NCBI GenBank assembly: GCA_021234155.1 | Contig: JAJEKV010000107.1 | Coordinates: forward strand, 668,391-732,390 | Source of the DNA: Isoetes taiwanensis | Lineage: Eukaryota; Streptophyta; Lycopodiopsida; Isoetales; Isoetaceae | Length of the DNA stretch: 64,000 nucleotides | Direction of reading: 5' to 3' | Shown here: positions 54,050 to 64,000 of the stretch, piece by piece | Position numbering within the stretch: the stretch's first letter is position 1 | Layout of the letters: each line of letters opens with the position of its first letter | Notes under the pieces: model-generated | Databases searched by the model: none | What the model was told of the DNA's origin: nothing | The model's input: the letters and a program-made list of their open reading frames with translations, nothing else | Made by a program: the position numbers and the translations under genes

Positions 54050-57000
54050 GCTTACCTAAGATTGAGTCATATGTATATAGGTCCCCTCTACTATACCGTT
54101 TTGTTCAAAGATGGATATCTCTATCTCTTCACCTGCAAATCACAATCGCCAACCTCTCTCAGATTAAAGAAACTCATTGCTATCCTTATCTTACAGTTTC
54201 TAGTCTTACGGATCCTCATGAGTTTCATGTCTTGGAGACATTACTGTGTTAACTTCCGGGTTTATCATATAAGAAAGGTTATTCTTTTGAAGATCCAAGT
54301 ACTGCTCTCTCAATTACTTGATCATCTCAAGGTTTTCCTTACCTCCTTATATCGCTTTTAATTGAGGCTATCGAAGTTCCATTTAAGCTTTTCCATCTCC
54401 ACCCGTAATTCCTCTCCTTAGTTCCATTAAGCATTTCGCCTGCTTAAATTCTGAATATATTGTTTTTTGTCAAAGAATGTACCCTTCTCACTATGCCTTG
54501 CTTAGTCATGGATGTTTATAGAGGTCATTCCATTTCTGTAAGATTTCCAGAGTGTTCCAGTTCCAATCCCTCATCATTTGCTCACCAACCGCTGTAATCC
54601 TCTTCAAGCTTCTTTGATTTGTCCAAACCGCACAAATCGATCCCTCCCCCGAGACATCCATGCACGCAAACATTTCCTTGCTGATCTCACGATCCCTGAA
54701 GTTGGGCAATACACAGCCTCGAGATTTTCCAAGTTGCCATCATTCTATCCTCCAAACAGATCATGTTCCATTCCTCATCTCTTTGCTTCTCATACCGACA
54801 GTCTTCTTCCCCTTTCCTGATTTCTCCAACTCTCATCTTCCCCTTTTCCATACTTTTCCGAGACAAGAAAAGAGAGAACCACCTACTGTGCCAAACCTCC
54901 AAAACTACAATTTCCAAGTTCCATTGAAGAATTGGGCCTACCAAGATCAAAAGAATGTCGCATCAGCTACGAGAGGTTCGTACAAATCGCTCGAACTGAA
55001 TTTGAAGATGTTTTTTTGAGTATCTTCCCGCGAGACCCGGAGCAGCCGAATTCCAAAGATCCTACCTCATCGGGCTACATAAGATACACAGAGATAATGG
55101 GTGCCGTAAGGCCCCGCCTGTGGTAAAATCCATCCTAGAATTAGATGTGTACGCCCATTTATTATGCTATCTAGGTAAGCATCGTCATTATCATGATCGC
55201 AGTGAATGTTTCTGAACCTGTCCCCGAGAGAATGGCCTCTTAGAAAGGCTCCTCATCCATCTGGGACTGGTTTCGCACGCTTTCCAAGACGATGCCCCTT
55301 CTAACGCCTGGTCTTCCTGCATTTTCATATTTTCAATCTAGGATTTTTGATTGCTCATACTAAACAATTAGTGGCTTGCAGTTCAAGTATACTAATGTAT
55401 GCCCGCTAGAGAAGCATTTTGGCCAGTATTAGACAGGTAACGCAAGTGTCTTACTACGCCGAAAGCAAGCTGGCCTCGCAATGGTTCAAAGAGGGGGACG
55501 GTTGCACATGCTTTTTAGAGCCGCGAAAATTGAGACAAGCTTCCGCATGGTGTCTTCCAAGTTCAAGAGATGGGCCTTCTCATCTCCCGATCCTCAACAA
55601 CTTAAGTTCTTTCCGCATGGGGCCACTTCTTTTCCTTTTTGCTTTCGCCGTTTTCCTTCCAATCATTTTCTCGTAGAGGCATTACTGCAAAGATATCCTA
55701 TTATATCTGAGAATAAGAGCTACTCTAGAAGCAGATACACGATGAATGATTTAGCATGCTTCCTTCCTCTTCTAAGAAGGAAAGTGTCCTGAATTGATGG
55801 TACCCCCGTGAGTTCTTTCTGTGAGTTAGGATTGTTAAGGAGTGATGTGCAATGGCTGGCTCAGGATTTCAAGAGGCAAAGGCTCTAGACAAAATTCTCA
55901 ACTCGGGTCACATTTTATTCCTAAAGGTAGTGAACCTTCAACAATTTCGGACCGGGTAAATTCTATCACCTTACTATCTTCGTGGTATTAAGATTTTTTT
56001 GCTAAAGTTTTGCGCACAAAGCCGGATATTCTTGTTGATTCCATATCCCTATACAATGATTTCGCCACATTTATGTATATTAAACAATGCTTGTCACGCC
56101 ATGAAGGTATTTAATGGGTTCTACTTCGTACAAGAAATTGTATATTTGAAGCTGGATTCCCTTTGCAAAGTATATGGTGTGCTGTTGGATCGGCCTTCTT
56201 AGAGAAATGTCTTTACGTTTCTGGTTTTGGTGCACAATTCACAACATGTCATGAGGTTTCATTATTCTCAAGCCGTTTTTCTATTCTTCTTTCCAAGGGG
56301 AACCTCACATTCTTCGTAGGTCGTGGGTATCCGCTGTATGCCCCTTTAGCCCATTGTTATTTACATGCTGTGGTCGGTGGTCCTTGCCTGTGTCTCTGTT
56401 TACTAGAGGGAATCTTGTATTAGACTTCCTATGAACAATGGGTCGCAGGAGATCCAGAATCAATATGCGGATGATTAATTTCTTCTTTTTCTCTTGAGGG
56501 CATGAGAAAAATTTGCGTAATGCCATTGTTGGATTCTTTCTCCTAGCATCCTGCATTTCTTTTGTGTGGGTTGCTGCATGTACGCGATTATGGGCATTTG
56601 GACTCTCCGCCTCCACCACGTAGCTACCTTCCATGGAAGATCCTTCCCCATGGTAGCTAAAACTCAAACTTCAGATTCCCCAGAGGGTGCCTGAGTATCT
56701 CATCAGAGATGCATGGAGGAAATGGGATTGGCGGGCTTGAAAAGCACTTTTGGTGGTCCACAGCTAAGCTTCCTAAGGTGATAAGTCAGCTTTTAAGCAG
56801 CACCCATGCATAGAGCCATTCATGTTGGCTCCATACCAAAGATACTTTCGTACGTAATTTTCGTGAACTTAGTCTGGAAATGTGAGGAGGAAGGTGTATG
56901 CTGCTGTGCGATTTGTTGCCTTGAACATCATTTTCTTGCAAGAGCAAGGCGATGATTTCAAGTTCATTGAGAATTTGAATAATGGGATGAGTCCCCTGTT
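54050..57000 (+). pseudogene. L1-type LINE relic, plus strand
   Basis: A poorly preserved endonuclease region (about 54060-54850) precedes a linker with KECRISYERFVQIARTEFED (54932 on). Next is LASQWFKEGDGCTCFLE (about 55470; typical L1 pre-RT), then FIPKGSEPSTISDR and ITLLSSWY..FFAKVL (about 55915-56020). FLEKCLYVSGFGAQF (about 56200) and GNLTFFVGRGYPLYAPL (about 56300, standing for RGCPLAP) follow. The order is correct but the frame changes often. The 3' end and tail are not identifiable. It resembles the relic at 35.6-38.1 kb. Confidence 0.65.
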
Positions 57001-59138
57001 CCTTCTTGTTTAATGTACTTGCAAATGTGTATTTCTTTTTGGGTTCCCGTCTTCTTAGGCCTTTTTCCTTGGCTCATCTTTTATCCATCGACGCATACCC
57101 TAATATCTATTTAGAGGATTACAGAAGCTGCATGAGAGACCTGCATAACTGCTTCATTTTCACCATCTTGTACACCAGCATGACCTAAAGTTGTTGGTGG
57201 ATTCCATTGAATGTGGTCCGTTGCTTCACCACCCATTGACGTGAACGTCGATGAGATGTTGGTGTGCACATGATATCGGACAGTATAATAATCAAAGGCA
57301 AATTTTGCCGACATGGGAGGGTTTAGGTTTTGTGTTAATGAAGGCTTGCTAGACCGCAAGAATTCGTCATCCATGTAAAATAAGTGAAGTTCAACACGTG
57401 ATGTTTGTCTCTTCTAAACTCAGCCTTTATAATGCTTTTGACCTCCAAATGTATAGTTATATGTGATCTACCTATTTCATAAACTAAACAATTACAAATT
57501 CTCGCCAGGATCTCCACCGATATCCAAAAGCTTAGAACTTATATTTTACTCCTTACAGATTTTAGAAAATGCAATAACAACTAGGACGTGAAATCAATAT
57601 GCCGGGTATTAGTCATGGACGATGGAATTTATGTGGCCAGAATTTCAGAGATTTAAAGAAAAATATAGATTTCATGTCCACCGTAAAGGTGTGTAAAGAT
57701 GGAGAGCCTTTGCATGACTATGCTAAATCAGATTGAGTCAATCAAGTACATCCATCCCAATATTGATTGCCACATCTTTAGCCATCATCTACCCATGTAA
57801 CAACCTCCCCATTGTTGAAAGCCACTTAACATAGCTCTTAATGTCAATACTAATCTTATATCAAGCCATACTTCAAATAGAGTAAGAAACATTTACTTAG
57901 ATGTCATGCTTGAAATAATTGGTATCTTAGGAAGACTAAGATGATTTGTTTATAGTAAAGGAAAGAACAATTTTTGTAAATATTTGTGAAAGTAGACTCT
58001 TGTGCCTACTTTATGAGTGAATCCTACATGGGAGGCACAAGTAGCACACTCTGATTGGCAACTCCTATGGCAATACCTTCCATCCTATATTCTAAATTAA
58101 TTTCACAAGCCGTATATGGCCTACGATTCAAAATTCATTATTGTGGCCGATCAGATTCAAAATCTCGAACCGCAGAGGGAATTAATGATGCGTAATATAT
58201 GCATTCTGCATCTAAAATCAAAGCCCTTTCCTTTTTAAAAGAAGATGTCCATGCGAATAAAAATAACCTGAAACCAAAGATGAAATAAGAAAAACTCGTG
58301 ATGGCAAATACGCTCCCTTTACAATGTTGATTCTTCTTGAAACCCTAAGTAGCTACTTCTGCTGCGGCTTATTCCTCGCTAGCTTTTCCCTTAAGTCGCT
58401 AAGTTTCAGGGTTTCATACAACCGCTACTCATAAGAGGATCCTCGGTGATTGTTGCAAAACTTGGAGATGATCACAAGCTTGAGGTGATCAAGAAGAACA
58501 ATATATAAAGCCCCAACTTTGAGAATATGGCACGCGAAGGTAATCTAAAATTCTCATCACAATCTCAGATTTACTGCTAGGATATGCAACTACCTAACGA
58601 GGATTAGAGTCGTATCTCTCATTCTCTAGTAGCCTCATCCCTGTATAAAACTACCAATCAATTTTAAATCTAAATGTGCTATTAGACTTCTTCTAAAATA
58701 GAGGAAAATTTTTCTCCTAGGTAGTGGGTCCGTAAGAATAGGCTAAGTTGTTAGATGAGAAAGAATGAGTCAAACTGGATTTAGTAAATTGAGTGGAAAT
58801 TATGCAATGCTAACATCGATTTCACCAAAATAATAAGAATCATGCCAACTGAATTTTGGTGAAAAATGCATGCAAATTACATAAGTAGCACTTCAAACCA
58901 TTATAGGAAAATTGAAATTTTAAGTATAGAATACAACATTAAGTATATATTAACAATTAAGTGTATAGTTTCAATAATTAAGAATATAGAGTAATTAATA
59001 AGGGGCTAATTATTAGACCTATTAACAGTGGGGAATATTCTTAGAGCATCTTCCTTTTAAATATTCTTAAGCCACCTCATTTCCAACCCTGCCCATACAC
59101 CTCTCTGATCAGCCTTAATGCCACCGCCGACTTAAGAC
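57001..59138. other. No gene recognised
   Basis: AT-rich non-coding sequence. No repeat structure I can support. Confidence 0.4.
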
Positions 59139-59487
59139 ATGGCAAGGACCAAACAAACCTATGAAAGGTTGGCCCAAGGAGCTCCCTTCGGCTACAGCAC
59201 TGCGGACAGTGGAAAGCGGTGATCCCCTAGAAAGCACCTCCTACCGGGAAGGGAAGGCGAGAGGAGTCGCCCCTTCTTTCAACGGGACGAGACTTCCACG
59301 CCGCAGAGGAGCCGCTAGAGCACCTCTTCGCTCAGAGGACCCAACAAACCGACGCAACCCTCTATCCGGGAGGGAGGAGGTATACCAGAGGAGGGAGACT
59401 CGTGCACCAAAGAGGCAGCCTCTTCTTCAAGCAAAAGAAGAAGGGAAGGAGAAAGTAACAGAGGGTCTCGAGGAGACGCCGCCATAA
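59139..59487 (+). CDS. Hypothetical purine-rich open region, start MARTKQT
   Basis: An ATG at 59139 starts a 23-codon frame beginning MARTKQT, identical to the first seven residues of histone H3, then diverging and ending at 59210. An overlapping frame from 59161 to 59487 (108 codons) is Arg/Glu/Pro-rich (SFNGTRLPRRRGAARAPLRS) because of purine-rich DNA. One frameshift could join them. It may be the start of a retroelement gag or a chance composition effect. No H3 fold is present. Confidence 0.25.
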
Positions 59488-61356
59488 AGAAAGCAGAGAG
59501 AGGAAGGCATGAGAAGGAGAGGAGGAAGAAGGAGGAGGGATACACGGGACCGTCATCAAGAACCCTTGCCTAATGGAGGACGCAGGAGGTCGTGGAGGAG
59601 GAAGAGGAGGAGGAAGACCAGGAGGAGAACGCAGTAGGAGGAGCACGAAAGCAGACTGGGAACCTTCGCACTGACAAGATTTACCCTAGTACTCCTAAGT
59701 GGCCCAAGCCACCTAAGGCAGTGAAGAAGGCATAGGAAGCTAATTCCCAAGTGATCTGAGTTCAAGCTACCGTGGGATGAAGTTGGGTGGCTCAGAGTAC
59801 TCTCCGCTGTGACGAGGTACAATGATTGGTACGTAAGCAAAACCCCGAAGTTCGTGAAGGGAGGAAGCGCCAAGAACTAGCTTCCACATCGCTTACCTGT
59901 AAAGCTGTGAGAAGTCGGGTTAGAAGGTCCAATTACTTGATTTAACTTCCTGGTGATTTCGTATTTAGGGAAATTAGGCACTTCAATAGTGTACTACCCC
60001 TCATCCTTTTGAGCTAAGTTCTCCGTAGGTGATGCAGAGTTCCTAATCGCATTATAGGTCACACCCCTAACTACAGAGGTGAGCTTTACCCGTAAATTTT
60101 GAAGAAGGAAATCTTTACCATCCACTTCAAGCGCAACCGCTATGCCTAAGGACTCGTGACTAAGGAGACCAAGAAGAGACCTGGTACTGCCTTGTAATTA
60201 GATAAAGTTTTTCAATGTAATTTAACTTCTTTTTTTCATATATATATATAAAGTTCCTTTTTTTGTAATTTGATTGTATTATGCTCAAAGTGTAATTAAG
60301 TAAGCTAGATTGTAGTACATTTTGTATGCTTTAAAATGTCAGAATAGGTTAAATGCCAGGTCCCGTTTATCAAAGAAATCAATTTTGCTCTCAAAATCGG
60401 CGTAACCTGGTCGACATCCTCACAAGAAATCGGGACACGCCGGGCTGCTAGGGGGTCTCCACTGCATTCTCATGGGACGCTAGTGCTTTTGCCATCCTCA
60501 ACCCAGTACTAGGATTTGGGACAAAAAATGGGATTGAAAATCAGAAGCAAAAGATAGCAACTGTTTAGAATTTTGCCTCCTAGGAAACTCCAGCTTTAGG
60601 AAGTTAATTTCAGCTAGTGAAATCATCTTAAAATGCCAACTGCCAAACTGGGTCGATTCACAAGTAATTGCTATTCTCAAGGCCACACGCAGGCCACTTA
60701 GATGTGTCCATTTTACTTGAAACAAGTTGCTAAAGGATTAGAGTCCAACGTAAATAATAGGTATGTTAGCATCTTATAAACTCTTAGAATGCTCCAATCA
60801 TCTCCCAAATCAGCTAAATCGATGATATCTCATGAATCGCCTGTTGCCAACGATGCCTTATTTACTGACCGACTCTGCTTGACTTTTTGGTATGGATTGA
60901 CCAAATTAATCCAAACAAACCGCCAAGTGTAGTGTTTCTTGCCCCGGGTTTTGCTTAGATTTGGCACCTGATGGCAGCCTACCTGGGACATCCACAGTTT
61001 CCAGAACAAAAGTCTATTCCATCAAGAACTCCTGTGCAATCTTTAACCCGCTATGCATCATAGTCTATAAAAGGCCTCATTTGCCATTTTCCTTCACTCA
61101 GAATCGCTTCTTGTCATCTTTTAGTGAATTTTCCCAAGCTTCCATCAATCTTTTCCAAAGTCATTTTCACACCCTATCTCCCGCCCAATGTATGCAGCTT
61201 TGTTCCAGGAAGGATACCGCCAACCATATCCATGATTTTCCCAAATAATAGGCTCTCCCATGTATTCACCATCTCTTTGATCTCATGCAACATTGACCGT
61301 AATCTCTCATACCTCCATAATCATTTTGCCATTATGATCAAGCAGATCCTACCCCG
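59488..61356. other. Mostly unrecognised; purine-rich then AT-rich
   Basis: GGA/GAA-rich to about 59660, then ordinary AT-rich sequence with a short (TA)n at about 60239-60250. No gene or RNA recognised. Confidence 0.35.
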
Positions 61357-61846
61357 GCAGATAGGTTCCCCCAGATTTATGAAATTATTTTAGACGAGTA
61401 AAGTCCAAAAATACGATGCTTCTGGGAAAAATACTGCATTTTCAGATTTTATACCGTACTTCAGAAAATTAAAATTCAGTAATTCAGTGTACCTCGCGTG
61501 AAGTTTAAACCTTCCTTCGCTTTACGCTAAACTTTTTCGCTGGTGATAACCTTCCATTTTCGCTACAATAAACTTTAAATTTTTCGCCGTAGTTTAAACC
61601 AGTTTCGCTTTCACGCCAGGGAAGCTCGCTGCGAAGTCAAATAAGGTTTTCGCCACGCCGATTTTCATAGTTAAATCATATTACTACTTAAAGTTTCGCA
61701 ACCGAATCCTAAGGTTTTCAAGCACGCTGAAATTTTTCACGCCGAAATTTTTGATTTATTTTTGACGTATTAAACGCCAAATTTGCAGCCGTATCAAATG
61801 AAAATACGTATTACGCATAAAAACGTATACGATTGAACCTATCCCC
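61357..61846. mobile_element. Short TIR element (MITE-like), about 490 bp
   Basis: The ends GCAGATAGGTTC (left) and GAACCTATCCCC (right) are inverted copies. Inside are repeated TTTCGC.TTACG, GTTTAAACC and TTCGCCACGCCGA motifs and CGTATACG near the right end. The left end and interior match 23525-23900. No open frame, so non-autonomous. Target duplication not determined. Confidence 0.65.
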
Positions 61847-64000
61847 ACTCTCAGTTAGTTTGCCGCCTAGGGAAGGAAATGGGTATCCCTAGATTCGCTT
61901 AGCCAAGCCTTAAGGGGAGGATCCAAGGGCAAAACAAGTTGGATAGACAAAGAACCGTGCTCCGACTATTATGACCTCGTAAGCAATAATAGGTATAGAT
62001 ATCTCTCTATGTGCAAAAATTCTATTCATATGCAAGATAAGGCAATCAACAAGGTGGAGAGCCCCCACCCGTTCTTTTGACCAGCCACCGACACTGGCGT
62101 AGAGCAAAGCTGGCTAATTCACGAGATCGAAGTTCCTGAGTACATGTTCCATGCATGTGACATCGTGGATACTCAAAGATTGCAGACGGAGCATCTCACG
62201 GAAGCGCGCTAGGGAAGAAACCCGTGCCAAGCGCAGAGGCTACAAGGATCGAGAGGCTAATGAAATGTGCAATGATGATGAATCAAAGGGTTTGAGTGAG
62301 GCCACCAATCGGCATCACGTACCATTGCCATTAGTCATCATGGAGAGGAGTACATCTTTGGTAAAACGGCTGATCCTCAACCTTCCCACGCCAAGAAATA
62401 GGGCTTAGACCGATTTAGCTCCTAGGCTTGATGGCAAAAGAGCACAAAATGACTTACCTAATTTTCATTCTATCAGAAATCCTAAGGGAGTTAGCAGAGC
62501 TGTAAGACTCCACGGAGACAATGTTAGATATAAAGCAAAATTATTAGTGAGGCGAGATAATGTAAGTAACATCAGAACCAGCAATCATCCTGCAGGAGTG
62601 AGTTTCCAACAACATACAAAGTGTATTGTACAAACTGCAGTTGAGGCTCCAAGCTCTGCATTGCTCCAGTGAGGTATAAAGGGAGGCAATCCAAGAGTAT
62701 CAATCTCGAGAGACAACACCATGTGGAGGGGACTATGAAGACCCTATATTAGACGCCTACCACAAGCAAATGCAGAAGGGCACGGACCAAGGCCATAGGG
62801 AAGGGTAAGGCACCCCGCGATTATCTTTCCAGCCTAAGGGTGATGATAGTTTTTCACAAGCAGTTCAGCCCACGAGAGAAGAGCTCTGGCGCCCTATAGC
62901 ACTCGCTGGCTTGCAAAGACGCCAAAATCCAGGGGATCCCCCGCAACGGATCATATCATCCTTCGCGATCCGCGGCACTCCACCGCCGACTCGCAGGCCA
63001 CCCTCGTGGACGAACAATGACGGCAGCGGGTGTAAAAGAACGGTAATTCAACTCCTCAAGTGAAATCAAAATGGCTCGAAAGCACTTATGGGGCCTTCCT
63101 CTCGGTGAACATCTTCGCGAACGCCGAAAGGACCAAATTTAATTCGTGTGATGTCAAGAACTTCTTCAAATCGATGAAGGGCATCACTAAGAGAATATTT
63201 TCTTTCTGCTTTCATTGATTCTAAATTGTATTGAATGTCTCATTTATGAATTATCATGCACTATATAAATGTATAACACTTATATATTAATTGATATATA
63301 TTGCCCTTGACTTATAAGTGAGCTTGATTACGATTTCTTTAAATTTAACAATACAATTGTCTTGTAAATAAGGATGAAATGTTTCTATAACTTAAATAAC
63401 AAGCATTGATGACCAATACTTCATAGTTAACATCGGTTTCAGTGTCTCTTAAGGTTGCATTTCAAGCAGCTATTCATTGGGTACCTAGAAACTCTGTTTT
63501 AACAGAACAAGACTTACAACAACGTATGAAATGATCAAGTGGAAACAAGAATGCAAGGTTCACGCAGATGAGAAAACTAGATGATAAATCATACTTCAAA
63601 GGCACCCCATTGATGAATGCTCAGAATAATGACCTCCACCACTACCTCCACCCCCGGCAGGTGTTGATGAGGCTCCATGTACCAGGCGCGAAGAGGAAAT
63701 TGGTTGAAACGTCAAGGACGTAAAGAGAAAACGGAGAAGCGAAGATGCCAATACCACATCCAAATTTAGCTGGGTGATCGATGCCTCCTCCACAAATGAG
63801 CTGGTGGATGAGTCGGGATGCATCAAGGTAGGAAAAGAGTTGTTAGAAGGCGATGATTATCTAAGAAAGTGGACACATGAGTAATGTTTGGAAACAAGGA
63901 AGCTGGTCATTGTGAGAAAGACATGTGTCGTGCAGGAAGCGTGTTGGTTTGGATGAAATGGAAGAGTTTAGTAATACGTAACTGAACAGAAGTACAATGA
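61847..64000. other. No gene recognised
   Basis: A few open stretches, for example 62151-62408 (85 codons, basic then Ser/Pro) and plus-strand fragments at about 63000-63200, have no similarity I know. They might belong to the same decayed retroelement as the 59.1-kb region. Confidence 0.3.

Noticed and set aside
59315-59646. Leu/Pro/Ser-rich minus-strand frames
   Set aside because: Complement of purine-rich DNA; composition alone explains them.

Overview
The window looks like a repeat-rich stretch of a land-plant nuclear genome. The evidence is an intron-bearing HAK/KUP/KT potassium-transporter relic, an LTR retrotransposon primed by initiator tRNA-Met, a CACTA-like DNA element, and many LINE reverse transcriptases of at least two kinds: an L1-type with poly(A) tails, and a second type with simple-repeat tails. 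The second LINE type reminds me of non-seed-plant (fern, lycophyte, bryophyte) genomes, but that is an impression, not proof. I found no intact host gene. Almost every recognisable coding stretch is a mobile element or a decayed pseudogene.

Layout. 1-15.0 kb: a head-to-tail stack of six minus-strand, 5'-truncated copies (A1-A6) of one LINE family, separated by long (GA)n or (GGGA)n tracts that form the 3' tails; a 1.55-kb non-LINE spacer lies between A1 and A2. 15.7-19.5 kb: a frameshifted, eight-exon HAK/KUP/KT pseudogene (copy A) with a nearly perfect 150-bp-arm hairpin and an exact 91-bp tandem duplication in its introns. 20.3-27.3 kb: retroelement-like debris and a second, split KUP copy (B, 22.4-22.7 and 26.8-27.3 kb), separated by a GT-rich minisatellite, a terminal-inverted-repeat element, a kinase-like relic and a (TC)n tract.

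28.3-34.3 kb: a resolvable nest. A non-autonomous LTR retrotransposon on the minus strand (28482-34215, target duplication TAATC) carries a 2.65-kb CACTA-like element inside its left LTR. A diverged uninterrupted copy of the target sequence lies at about 45.63 kb. 34.6-38.1 kb: a duplicated RY-rich segment, a foldback, and a plus-strand L1 relic ending in poly(A), itself interrupted by a short L1 3' end. 40-46.5 kb: further LINE relics and 3' ends. 48.9-53.4 kb: a minus-strand L1 relic (endonuclease, RT, poly(A)). 54-57 kb: a plus-strand L1 relic. 57-64 kb: mostly unrecognised sequence with a purine-rich open stretch (59.1-59.5 kb) and a second TIR element (61.36-61.85 kb).

The most interesting system is the A-family LINE. 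Its 3' ends share a GACC-N4-GGTC-type stem-loop with compensatory changes, followed by a variable simple-repeat tail. Copies abut one another through those tails, which suggests insertion into microsatellites, including the tails of earlier copies. All translations were done by eye, and repeat boundaries are exact only where stated.
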